Shown here: in pieces, positions 8,930 to 17,032 of the stretch
Layout of the letters: each line of letters begins with the position of its first letter
Numbering within the stretch: the first letter of the stretch is position 1
NCBI RefSeq assembly: GCF_000687165.1
Contig: NZ_JMKU01000010.1
Location: 62,001 to 126,000, forward strand
DNA: 64,000 bases
Direction: 5' to 3'
Source of the DNA: Paracidovorax oryzae ATCC 19882
GTDB taxonomy: Bacteria; Pseudomonadota; Gammaproteobacteria; Burkholderiales; Burkholderiaceae_C
The notes under the pieces: model-generated
The model's database searches: none
Told to the model about the DNA's origin: nothing
The model's input: only the letters and a program-made list of their open reading frames with translations
Position numbers and translations under genes: made by a program

Positions 8930-9061
8930 GCATCCCCCTGTGGCGCTACGCGCCTTCCCCCTTCTCTCGCCACGCTGCGCGCGGCGGGATGGGGGACGAC
9001 GCCAGTGGCCGGGCGAAGCCCGTTCCACGGCGTCTGCTGGCTTGGCCTGCTCCGCGGCCAC
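8930..9061 (+). repeat. Dispersed intergenic repeat, copy A
   Basis: About 130 bases sit between the response regulator and kinase genes. The segment begins GCATCCCCCTG and ends with the highly conserved TTCCACGGCGTCTGCTGGC and then TGGCCTGCTCCGCGGCCA. The same order of blocks appears inverted at 56908-57040, and a shortened form at 21297-21341. The first half contains complementary C-rich and G-rich blocks (CTTCCCCC and GGGGGACG) that can fold into a long hairpin. This looks like a REP/MITE-like intergenic family rather than coding sequence; its function is unknown. Confidence 0.75.
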
Positions 9062-9161
9062 CGGACGGGTGGCGGCGGCGCGCGCTTCATGGGCCGCCTG
9101 CAATGCCGCAGACCGCAGCATCAGCCGCTATGGCGTGACATCGCCACATTCTGAAACGCCC

Positions 9162-10406
9162 ATGTCCAATCCGTTTTCCCGCCGCCTCTACCTGCGCATC
9201 TGGCTCGCCGTGGTCGGCGGGATGGCGGTGCTCACGCTGGCGGTGGGCTGGGCGTGGCGCATCGCGTCGGAGCAGAATGCGCTGTCGCAGCCGGCGCCGC
9301 CTCCGCGCGAGGTGGTGCTGCTGGATGCCGCGGGCCAGCCCGTGCTGCGCGGTCTCGCGATCCGTGTGCCGCCGACCGCCGGCGGCCCCCCGGGCGGGCT
9401 GGAGTTCAGCGTGGAGGCGGAGAACGGCGAGCTGCCCTATACGCTGCAGTTCTCGCCCCGCGTGCGGCCTCCCGGCCCCGACCGGGACCGGCGCGGCGGC
9501 CCCGAGGTCGCGTTCTGGACGCGCCCGCCCTTCGGCTTCCTCTGGATGCTGGGCATCGTGGGCATCGCGGTGGCCGTGGGGGTGTTCCCCATCATCCGCC
9601 GCCTGCTCAAGCGGCTGGAGAACCTGCAGCGCGGCGTGCAGCGCTTCGGCGAGGGCGACCTGTCGGTGCGCGTGGCCGAGCACGGCAAGGACGAGGTGGC
9701 TGACCTCGCGCGGCAGTTCAATGCCGCTGCCGCGCGCATCGAGACCCTGGTGAAGTCGCACAAGTCGCTGCTGGCCAATGCCTCGCACGAGCTGCGCTCA
9801 CCCCTCACGCGTATCCGCATGGGGCTGGAGCTGATGCAGGGCAGCACGCCCTCGCCGGCATTCCGCTCCGAGATCCTGCGCAACATCGCCGAGCTGGATC
9901 AACTGGTGGACGAGATCCTGCTCGCCAGCCGCCTCGACGCACGCGAGGCCGACATGGGCACCGTGGAAACGGTGGACCTGATGGGCCTGGCCGCCGAGGA
10001 GTGCGTGCGCGTGGACGCCGAACTGCAGGCGGCCGACGGCACGGCCGCCGATGCGCTGGAAGTGCGCGGCATCGCCAAGCTGCTGCGCCGCGCGCTGCGC
10101 AACCTGCTGGAGAACGCACGGCGCTACAGCCAGGGCGACATCACCGTCACGCTGCGCAGCACGGCGACGCACGTGGAGGTGAGCGTGTGCGACCAGGGCC
10201 CCGGCGTGCCGCCGGCACAGCGCGAACGCATCTTCGAGCCCTTCTACCGCCTGCCCGGCGCCAGCGAACGCTCGGGCGGCGTCGGCCTGGGCCTGTCCCT
10301 GGTGCGCTCCATCGCGGAGCGGCACGACGGCAGCGTGTACTGCACGGACCGGCCCGACGGCGCGGAAGGTGCCTGCTTCGTGCTGCGGCTGCCGCGCGCC
10401 GGCTGA
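9162..10406 (+). CDS. Sensor histidine kinase with HAMP domain
   Basis: 414 residues from the ATG at 9162. Transmembrane helix 1 is at about 12-32 and helix 2 at about 124-145, enclosing a roughly 90-residue periplasmic loop rich in Pro and Gly. A HAMP domain follows (about 146-200). The H-box NASHELRSPLTRIR places the phospho-acceptor at His209. The ATPase part has the N-box NLLENARRYS, the G1 box DQGPGVP and the G2 box GGVGLGLSLVRSI. It is almost certainly the partner of the upstream response regulator. The small loop lacks a recognisable ligand domain, so the signal may be envelope stress or a metal, which is inference. Confidence 0.9.
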   Translation: MSNPFSRRLYLRIWLAVVGGMAVLTLAVGWAWRIASEQNALSQPAPPPREVVLLDAAGQPVLRGLAIRVPPTAGGPPGGLEFSVEAENGELPYTLQFSPRVRPPGPDRDRRGGPEVAFWTRPPFGFLWMLGIVGIAVAVGVFPIIRRLLKRLENLQRGVQRFGEGDLSVRVAEHGKDEVADLARQFNAAAARIETLVKSHKSLLANASHELRSPLTRIRMGLELMQGSTPSPAFRSEILRNIAELDQLVDEILLASRLDAREADMGTVETVDLMGLAAEECVRVDAELQAADGTAADALEVRGIAKLLRRALRNLLENARRYSQGDITVTLRSTATHVEVSVCDQGPGVPPAQRERIFEPFYRLPGASERSGGVGLGLSLVRSIAERHDGSVYCTDRPDGAEGACFVLRLPRAG

Positions 10407-10434
10407 CCGACCTACGCCCGCGCCGCGCGGCGCA

Positions 10435-11709
10435 TCACGTCCCCTCCGGCTGCGGTGGCCAGCGCCACGCCATCGCGCCCAGCACCGCTGCCCCCAGGCC
10501 CAGCGCTGCGGCCGCCATCGCCAGGCCGTGCGCGAACCCCTGCCGCGGCGTGGCCGCATGGTGCAAGGCCCAGGCCACCAGCGGCGGCCCGGCGATCTGG
10601 CCCAGGCCGTAGGCCACCGTCAGCAGGCCCGCGAAGCTGTCTCCCGCCGCGGGCCAGATGCGCCGCGCCTCCTGCAGCGCATAGAACGTGATGGCTGTGA
10701 AGGGCAGCCCCAGCAACAGGCTGCCCAGGGCGAAGCCCGGCACCCCCGGCCATGCGAGGCCCAGGCCGATGGAGAAGGCCTGCAGCACATAGCAACCCGC
10801 CAGCAGCCAGCGCCGGTCCCAGGCCGCCGGGGTGCGCGTGGACAGCGCCGCGCCCAACGCCACGCCCGCGCCGAACACCGGCCAGAACAGATCGGGCCAG
10901 GGCGATCCGGCCGGCAGCACCCCGCGCGCAATCACCGGCAGGAACGTGGCGGTGACGATATAGCCCAGCCCCGCCAGGCCGTAGGCCAGCGTGAGCAGCG
11001 CACGGGCGGGGCGGCCGCCCGGTGCCAGGGGGGCCGTGGTTCGCGCCGACGCGGGCCCCGGCGCGCCGGCCGCAGGCCCCGCCGCCCCTCGCACCACTGG
11101 CCAGACCAGCGCGCACAGCACCGCGCAGAGCAGCCCGAAGACGGCCCAGCCAGCGGCGGCCCGCCAGTGCGCCGACACCATGGCGCTGGCCGACAGCCCC
11201 GTCAGCACGATCCCCAGCCCCGGCCCGCAGAAGATCAGCCCGCCCAGCGCCGGCTGCCCCAGTGCCACCAGCCGCGCCATGCACCAGGACGACACGTTGA
11301 GGAACACCACCGCGCTGGCCACGCCCGCGGCCGCGCGCAGCAGCGGCCATGCGCCAGGCACGGGCAGCCCCATGCCGCAGGTCAGCAGCACGGTGGCCGC
11401 CAGCCCCCAGCGCGTGAGCCGGGCCCCCTGCCATGACCTGGCCGTGCCCGGCGCCAGCCACGGCAGGGCCATGCAGGCCAGGGCGCCCACCAGATAGCCC
11501 ACGTAGTTAACCGTGGCCAGCCAGCTGCCACCCGCGAGGGTGACCACGCCGTCGGCCAGCATCATTGGCAGCAGCGGGGTGAAGGCAAAACGGCCGATGC
11601 CCATGGCGGCGCCCAGCGCGGCCATGCCGGCCAGGGCGACGGCCAGGGGACGCTCCCCCAGCGCAGGGGTCATGGCGGCAGGATCGGATGGAACGGGATC
11701 GGGTGACAT
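10435..11709 (-). CDS. YbfB/YjiJ-type major facilitator superfamily transporter
   Basis: 424 residues with 12 hydrophobic segments. The opening LAGMAALGAAMGIGRFAFTP and the segment GGSWLATVNYVGYLVGAL are characteristic of the YbfB/YjiJ subfamily. Substrates are not established for the family. It is divergent from a LysR gene, with only 69 bases between the starts. That is the usual arrangement for a transporter controlled by the adjacent LysR protein. Confidence 0.85.
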   Translation of the reverse strand: MSPDPVPSDPAAMTPALGERPLAVALAGMAALGAAMGIGRFAFTPLLPMMLADGVVTLAGGSWLATVNYVGYLVGALACMALPWLAPGTARSWQGARLTRWGLAATVLLTCGMGLPVPGAWPLLRAAAGVASAVVFLNVSSWCMARLVALGQPALGGLIFCGPGLGIVLTGLSASAMVSAHWRAAAGWAVFGLLCAVLCALVWPVVRGAAGPAAGAPGPASARTTAPLAPGGRPARALLTLAYGLAGLGYIVTATFLPVIARGVLPAGSPWPDLFWPVFGAGVALGAALSTRTPAAWDRRWLLAGCYVLQAFSIGLGLAWPGVPGFALGSLLLGLPFTAITFYALQEARRIWPAAGDSFAGLLTVAYGLGQIAGPPLVAWALHHAATPRQGFAHGLAMAAAALGLGAAVLGAMAWRWPPQPEGT

Positions 11710-11778
11710 GCGGCCTCCTCTTGTTTATTCTCTTTTTCAGATTACCATCCAAACATTCCATCTCTCAACAAGAATTTC
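11710..11778. promoter_or_regulatory. Divergent promoter region between the MFS gene and lysR
   Basis: These 69 bases are clearly A+T-rich for this genome, with runs such as TTGTTTATTCTCTTTTTC near 11721. The two genes start on either side, so both promoters and the LysR operator must lie here or just inside the genes. I could not single out one T-N11-A box with confidence. Confidence 0.55.
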
Positions 11779-12663
11779 ATGGACCTATCCGCCCTGGAAA
11801 TCTTCCGTGCCGTCGCAGCCGAAGGCAGCGTCACCCGCGCGGCCGAGCGGCTGGGCCGGGTGCAATCCAACGTGACCACCCGCGTGCAGCAGTTGGAGGA
11901 GCAGTTGGGCGCCACCCTGTTCCTGCGGGAAGGGCGGCGCATGGCCCTGACACCGGCCGGCACCTCGCTGGTGGGCTATGCCGACCGCCTGCTGGCGCTG
12001 GCCGAAGAGGCCCGCCAGGCCCTGCACCCCGGCACGCCCGTGGGCCGGCTGCGCCTGGGCGCCATGGAGAGCACCGCCGCCGCGCGCCTGCCCACCCCGC
12101 TGGCCCGCCTGCACGCCCGATGGCCCGGCCTGCAGCTGGAACTGCGCACGGGCGCGTCGCGCGACCTGGTGGACCAGGTGCTCGCGCACGCCAGCGACTG
12201 CGCCCTGGTCGCCTGGCCGCCGCCCGGCGTGGACCCGGAGGCGCCGGTGGACCGCACGCCCGTCTTCACCGAATCGCTGGCCATTGCCCTGCCGGCCGGC
12301 CATCCGCCCGTGGCGCGTCCCGGCGACCTGCAGGTGGACACGCTCGCCGCCTTCGGCCCCGGCTGCACCTACCGCCGCATGGGCGAGGACTGGATGCGCG
12401 CGCAGCGGCACGGCGCCGCGCCCCAGGTGCTGGAGCTGGCTTCCTACCACGCCATCCTGGCCTGCGTGGCCGCCGGGCGCTGCGCCGGCGTGGTGCCGCA
12501 GTCCGTCATCGACCTGATGCGCGAGCCGCCCGCACTGCGCTGGGTGCCGCTGCCCGACCGCGAGACGGTACTGGTGCGCCGGCGCGGCTGGCACACCCCG
12601 GCCCTGGATGCGCTGCTGGACGCGCTGCGCGGTGCCCCGGCCGGCATGGCCCCGGACGCCTGA
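11779..12663 (+). CDS. LysR-family transcriptional regulator
   Basis: 294 residues. The N-terminal winged helix-turn-helix is typical: MDLSALEIFRAVAAEGSVTR, then a recognition helix in RLGRVQSNVTTRVQQLEEQ. A periplasmic-binding-protein-like effector domain follows from about residue 90. It is divergent from the MFS transporter gene, and the nitronate monooxygenase gene lies 40 bases downstream on the same strand. It probably controls the transporter, the monooxygenase, or both; the inducer is unknown. Confidence 0.9.
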   Translation: MDLSALEIFRAVAAEGSVTRAAERLGRVQSNVTTRVQQLEEQLGATLFLREGRRMALTPAGTSLVGYADRLLALAEEARQALHPGTPVGRLRLGAMESTAAARLPTPLARLHARWPGLQLELRTGASRDLVDQVLAHASDCALVAWPPPGVDPEAPVDRTPVFTESLAIALPAGHPPVARPGDLQVDTLAAFGPGCTYRRMGEDWMRAQRHGAAPQVLELASYHAILACVAAGRCAGVVPQSVIDLMREPPALRWVPLPDRETVLVRRRGWHTPALDALLDALRGAPAGMAPDA

Positions 12664-12703
12664 ACCCGGCCATCCCCTGTTCCCAGTCCACCGGAGACCC
12701 GCC

Positions 12704-13801
12704 ATGCCGACGCCTGTCCTTTCACCCCGCCGCACCTCGCTGTTCGACCGCCTGGGCATCGACCTGCCCATCGTGCAGGGCCCCATGACCGGCGCCGACA
12801 CGCCCGCCCTGGCCGCCGCCGTGTCCGAAGCCGGCGGGCTGGGCACGCTGGGCTGCGGCATGCGCTCGCCCGCTGCCATGGCAGAAGCTGCCGCCGAAGT
12901 GCGCCGCCGCACGGCACGCCCCTTCGGCATGAACCTCTTCGTGCAGGACACGCCCTCGCCCGACGCCGCCACGGTGCGCGAGGCGCTGGACCGGCTGGCG
13001 CCGCTGTACGCCGAATTCGGCCTGGAGCCCGCCGTCCCCGCGCAGTGGTGCGAAGATCTCGCGGCGCAGTTCGAGGCCCTGGTCGAGGCCCGCCCGGCCG
13101 TCGCCAGCTTCACCTTCGGCATCCTCGACGCGCGCCAGGTGGAGCGGCTGCAGGCGGCGGGCTGCGTCGTGATCGGCACCGCCACCACCGTGGCGGAGGC
13201 CCGTGCCTGGGCCGACGTAGGCGCCGATGCGGTCTGCGCCAGCGGGCTCGAGGCCGGCGGCCACCGGGGCACCTTCCTGGCCGACTTCGAATCCAGCCAG
13301 GTCAGCACGCTGGCCCTGGTGCCGCAGTGCGTGGACGCGCTGCGCATCCCGGTCATCGCGGCCGGCGCCATCATGGACGGCCGCGGCATCGCCGCCGCGC
13401 AGGCCCTGGGCGCCGAAGGCGCACAGATGGGCACGGCCTTCCTGTCCTGCCCCGAATCGGCCATCGCCCCGGCATACCGGGCGGCCCTCGCCCAGGCAGG
13501 CGAGACCAGCACCCGCCTCACCCGCGTGTTCTCGGGCCGGCCGGCGCGCGGCATCGTCAACGCCACCATGGAGCGGCTCGCCCCCTGGGAAGGCAGCGTG
13601 CCGGCCTACCCGGTGCAGAACGCGCTGATGGGCCCGGTGCGCAAGGTTGCAGCAGCCCGGGGCTGCGCCGATGCGGTGGCGCTGTGGGCCGGCCAGGGCG
13701 TGGCGGCGGTGCGGCCGATGCCGGCGGGCGAACTGGTGGCGCTGCTGGCCAGCGAATGGCGGGCTGCGGCGGGAGGAGTCAGCGCGGGCTCGCCGGCATG
13801 A
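12704..13801 (+). CDS. Nitronate monooxygenase family FMN enzyme
   Basis: 365 residues from the ATG at 12704. It is a TIM-barrel flavoprotein of the class I nitronate monooxygenase (2-nitropropane dioxygenase-like) family. The N-terminal strand is LPIVQGPMTGADTPALAAAVS, the signature SGLEAGGHRGTF lies near residue 185, and the phosphate-binding stretch VIAAGAIMDGRGIAAAQALGAEGAQMGTAF follows (quoted in part by position only beyond here). The enzymes oxidise alkyl nitronates such as propionate-3-nitronate with O2. Its 3' end overlaps the convergent glycosyltransferase gene by 23 bases. Confidence 0.85.
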   Translation: MPTPVLSPRRTSLFDRLGIDLPIVQGPMTGADTPALAAAVSEAGGLGTLGCGMRSPAAMAEAAAEVRRRTARPFGMNLFVQDTPSPDAATVREALDRLAPLYAEFGLEPAVPAQWCEDLAAQFEALVEARPAVASFTFGILDARQVERLQAAGCVVIGTATTVAEARAWADVGADAVCASGLEAGGHRGTFLADFESSQVSTLALVPQCVDALRIPVIAAGAIMDGRGIAAAQALGAEGAQMGTAFLSCPESAIAPAYRAALAQAGETSTRLTRVFSGRPARGIVNATMERLAPWEGSVPAYPVQNALMGPVRKVAAARGCADAVALWAGQGVAAVRPMPAGELVALLASEWRAAAGGVSAGSPA

Positions 13802-14804
13802 CGGCGGGGCCGGTCTCCGCCATGAGGTGCCGCGCCGCGATGCTGTCCGGCAGGTAGAGGCCGCGCGCCAGATAGTCGTCCAGCCGCCGGCGGTCGGGCG
13901 CGCGCAGCTTGATGAGGGGCGGCAGCGCGCCCGCAGGCCGCGAGAACAGCAGCCGCAGCTTGAGCTGCGTGCGCCGCCAGCGCCCGAGCATGTGGTAGTA
14001 GAACGGCCCGTCTTCCGCGCGGGCCAGCGCCAGCCGGTAGCCGCCGCGCGCGCGCAGGATGAACTGCAGCGCCAGGTGCATGCTGAGGTAGTCCGGCGCA
14101 TCGATGTACTGCCGCACCTCTTCGTACACGCCCAGGGATTGCAGGTGGGCGATGTATTCGTGCCCCGTGCGGTGGATCACCTGGGTCGTGAACTCCTGCT
14201 GCAGGTCGGCGATGAAGCGGCTGCCCGCGGGCGCCGCCATGAACCAGTTCTCCACCACCGGATAGGCCGCGTCGCGGGTATGGCGCCCGAGGTAGAAGCC
14301 CACGAAGTCGGCCGGGATGCGCTCCTGCTGCGCCAGCACCCAGTCCAGCGGCGCAGTGAGGATGGTGCTGGCGTCCACCCAGATGCCGCCATGCAGCCGC
14401 AGCAGTTCCAGGCGGATCCAGTCGGCGCGCTTCGCGGGCGATACGCCGTCGAGCACGGCCGGGATGTCCGGCAGCCATGCCCCGACAGAGGCATCGTCCA
14501 GCAGGCGGATCTCGTAGCCCGGGCTGTTGCGCCGCCAGTTGGCGAAGCAGCGCTGGATCAGCAGCGGCGGAGTGGCCCCTTTCCAGTAGGCCCAGATGAC
14601 GCGCGGAATGGGGCGCCGGCCCTCGCCGTCTTCCCCGTCCGCCGGCATGCCCCGGGCGGGCGCGATGGCATGCAGCGCGAACGGCGGCGGGGGACAGGCC
14701 TCGAGCCGGCGCGGCCACAGGCCGTAGAACCAGCGCAGGCCGCGCGCCAGCCAGAGTTCGCCATGCGTCTTGAGCGTGGGGCGGGGGAATGCGGGCAGGT
14801 TCAT
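13779..14804 (-). CDS. Caps_synth-type glycosyltransferase (surface polysaccharide)
   Basis: 341 residues from the ATG at 14804, which overlaps the stop of the upstream GT2 gene by 4 bases (ATGA), so translation is probably coupled. PRVIWAYWKGATPPLLIQRC and ADWIRLELLRLHGGIWVDAS are the nucleotide-sugar and DxD-like parts of the capsular polysaccharide synthesis/GT32-like family (PF05704 type). The second paralogue at 18509-19501 shares FVGFYLG, the WIRL/WVRL-HGG-W-DA block and the terminal PLIKLR. It acts at the cytoplasmic side on a lipid-linked glycan; donor and acceptor are unknown. Confidence 0.8.
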   Translation of the reverse strand: MNLPAFPRPTLKTHGELWLARGLRWFYGLWPRRLEACPPPPFALHAIAPARGMPADGEDGEGRRPIPRVIWAYWKGATPPLLIQRCFANWRRNSPGYEIRLLDDASVGAWLPDIPAVLDGVSPAKRADWIRLELLRLHGGIWVDASTILTAPLDWVLAQQERIPADFVGFYLGRHTRDAAYPVVENWFMAAPAGSRFIADLQQEFTTQVIHRTGHEYIAHLQSLGVYEEVRQYIDAPDYLSMHLALQFILRARGGYRLALARAEDGPFYYHMLGRWRRTQLKLRLLFSRPAGALPPLIKLRAPDRRRLDDYLARGLYLPDSIAARHLMAETGPAVMPASPR

Positions 14805-15862
14805 CGTTGGCGAAGCGCGTGGGCGCGCAGGAATTTCAGGCGCCGCGGCCACCAGCCGCGCTGCAGATAGGCGCGCGCCAGGACATCGGCCGGCAGCGGC
14901 GACACGGCGGCGAAGTCGGCGCGGATGCGGTCGGCGGCGGCATCCAGTGCCGCCGCATCCGCGCCGGGCTGGCCCGCGGTGCGGGCCACCACGCGCATGG
15001 CGCCCGTGAGATTGCGCGCGCTTTGGTGGGCCAGGGCGAAGCGCAGCGCCGCGTCCGCGGCCTCGGGCCGGCCACGCAGCGCTTCGCTGAAAGCAAGCAG
15101 CGCGGCGGACTGGTCCAGGGCCTTGGGCAGCGTCATGGTGGCCAGGATGCTGCCACCGCGCTGGCGGTAGGCCACCCAGGGCCGGGGCGCATGCCAGTAG
15201 CTGCGGGCGCCCAGCAGCGCCAGCGGCATGGTGGCCATGTCCTCGAAATACCGGCCGGCCGGAAACCGCACGGCATCCGGCCAGAGCCCGCGGCGCGTGA
15301 TCTTGGACCAGGCATGCAGCTGCCCGGTGGACAGCAGCCCGGCCAGCAGCTCCGGCCCGCCGGGGCGCAGCATGGCATGCGGGCCGTCGAAGCTGCCCCG
15401 GTGGCCTTCGCCGCGCAGGCGGTGCTTCAGGCGCGGACGCTCGCGCCAGACGGCGAAGTCGCACAGCACGGCATCGGGCGCGTGCAGGCGCACCACCTCG
15501 CGCAGCCCCTCGATGGCACCCGGCAGGAGCTTGTCGTCGGAATCGAGAAACCACAGGTAGTCGCCCCGCGCCGCACCGATCATCGTGTTGCGCGCGGCGC
15601 TCAGGCCCGCATTGCGCTCGTGGCGCATCAGCCGCAGGCGGCCGGGCCAGCGGGCGTCCAGCGCGGCCATGACCTCGGCCGAGCCATCGGTGGAGCAGTC
15701 GTCCAGCAGCAGCACTTCGACACCCGCATCGGCCGGCGCCTGGGCCAGCACCGATTCGATGCATTCGGCCAGGTATTCGCGCACGTTGAAGACGGGCACC
15801 AGCACGCTGAGCCAGGGCGCGGCCACCGTGCGGGCCGCCATCGGGGATGCCGGGACCGTCAT
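14801..15862 (-). CDS. Family 2 glycosyltransferase
   Basis: 353 residues from the ATG at 15862. The GT-A fold is plain: PWLSVLVPVFNVREYLAECI, VLLLDDCSTDGSAEV, then NAGLSAARN and the metal-binding DSDD in YLWFLDSDDKLLPG. The C-terminal third is less conserved and probably binds the acceptor. It is the second gene of a minus-strand block (GT4, GT2, Caps_synth) joined by 4-base overlaps. It is likely a sugar transferase for an O-antigen or exopolysaccharide repeat unit. Confidence 0.85.
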   Translation of the reverse strand: MTVPASPMAARTVAAPWLSVLVPVFNVREYLAECIESVLAQAPADAGVEVLLLDDCSTDGSAEVMAALDARWPGRLRLMRHERNAGLSAARNTMIGAARGDYLWFLDSDDKLLPGAIEGLREVVRLHAPDAVLCDFAVWRERPRLKHRLRGEGHRGSFDGPHAMLRPGGPELLAGLLSTGQLHAWSKITRRGLWPDAVRFPAGRYFEDMATMPLALLGARSYWHAPRPWVAYRQRGGSILATMTLPKALDQSAALLAFSEALRGRPEAADAALRFALAHQSARNLTGAMRVVARTAGQPGADAAALDAAADRIRADFAAVSPLPADVLARAYLQRGWWPRRLKFLRAHALRQR

Positions 15863-17022
15863 GGTGCAGCAGGCGTCTCGCGCAGCAGGCCTTCCAGCAG
15901 GGCTTCGTAGCGCGCCGTCATGGTGGGCAGGCCGTAGTGCGCCACGGCGTCTTCGCGCGCGGCGGCGGCCATGCGGGCGGCGGCATCGGCATCGGTCAAC
16001 AGCAGCGCGAGCGCATCGGCCAGCGATGCGGCATCGCCCGGCTCGGCCAGCAGGCCCGTGCGGCCGGGAGCGATCACTTCCTGCACACCCACCACGCGGC
16101 TGCCGACCACCGCGCAGCCGGCGGCCATGCCTTCGATGAGCGACAGCGGCATGCCTTCGTAATGCGTGGAGAGCACGCAGATCCGCTGGCCCATCAGCAG
16201 CCCCGGCACGTCGGCGCAGTGGCCGATGAACTGCACCTGGGGCAGCAGGTTCAATTCGCGCGCCAGCCGCTCGGCGGCCTGCCGCGCGCCGGCCTTGCCG
16301 CCACCGGCCAGCCGCACGGGCGGAGTGAGGCCGCGATCGCGCAACAGCGCCACGGCGCGCAGCAGCGTGGCATGGTCCTTCTGGCGGGCGAAGCGGGCGG
16401 CCATCACGATGCCGGGCTCGCGCGCGGCAAAGGGGTGGGCTGCGGCCTGGGCGAAGGGCTCGAGCCGTACGCCGTTTGGAATGGCGTGGATGCGCTCCGC
16501 CGGGAAGCCGCGCTCCAGCAGTGTGCTGCGCACGCCTTCGGACACCCCGACGATGGCCGCCGTGCGCCGCGCCAGCCAGCGCGCCTGCGCCAGGCGCCAG
16601 GCGGTGTAGCGCTCGCGGGAGTTGTGCTCCACGTGCACCAGCCGGGGCACGCCCGCGAGCAGGCCGGCATAGCGGCCCCAGAGGTGCTCGCTGAAACCGT
16701 GCGCGACCAGGATGTCCGGCCGCCAGCGCCGGCAGAGCGCCGCCAGCTGCCACACGGTGGCCGCATGCGCCCAGCCGGGTACCAATTCCACCGCCAGGCC
16801 CTTGGCCCGCAGCGCCGCCACGCGTTCGGGGGTGGTGGTGCGGCGCTTGGAGCGCAGCGCCAGCAGGGCGTCGAAACGGCCGGAGCCCGTGTGCGCGCGC
16901 ACCAGATCGACGGCCACCTGCGTGGCGCCGGAAAAGCCGCCGGTCACGAAATGCAGCACGCGCGGCGGCCGCGCGGGCGGCATGCCCGCGGCCGGAGCGG
17001 CGTGGAGCGTGCGCGCGCTCAT
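15859..17022 (-). CDS. Family 4 glycosyltransferase
   Basis: 387 residues from the ATG at 17022, 10 bases after the O-antigen ligase stop; a GTG at 17061 would overlap that gene. It has the GT-B layout. The N-terminal Rossmann domain begins RVLHFVTGGFSGATQVAVDL, and the donor half contains GIVMAARFARQKDHATLLRA (the GRL-like linker) and the EX7E segment STHYEGMPLSLIEGMAAGCA. The family transfers sugars with retention of configuration. It overlaps the downstream GT2 gene by 4 bases. Confidence 0.85.
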   Translation of the reverse strand: MSARTLHAAPAAGMPPARPPRVLHFVTGGFSGATQVAVDLVRAHTGSGRFDALLALRSKRRTTTPERVAALRAKGLAVELVPGWAHAATVWQLAALCRRWRPDILVAHGFSEHLWGRYAGLLAGVPRLVHVEHNSRERYTAWRLAQARWLARRTAAIVGVSEGVRSTLLERGFPAERIHAIPNGVRLEPFAQAAAHPFAAREPGIVMAARFARQKDHATLLRAVALLRDRGLTPPVRLAGGGKAGARQAAERLARELNLLPQVQFIGHCADVPGLLMGQRICVLSTHYEGMPLSLIEGMAAGCAVVGSRVVGVQEVIAPGRTGLLAEPGDAASLADALALLLTDADAAARMAAAAREDAVAHYGLPTMTARYEALLEGLLRETPAAP

Positions 17023-17032
17023 GGCACGGGTT

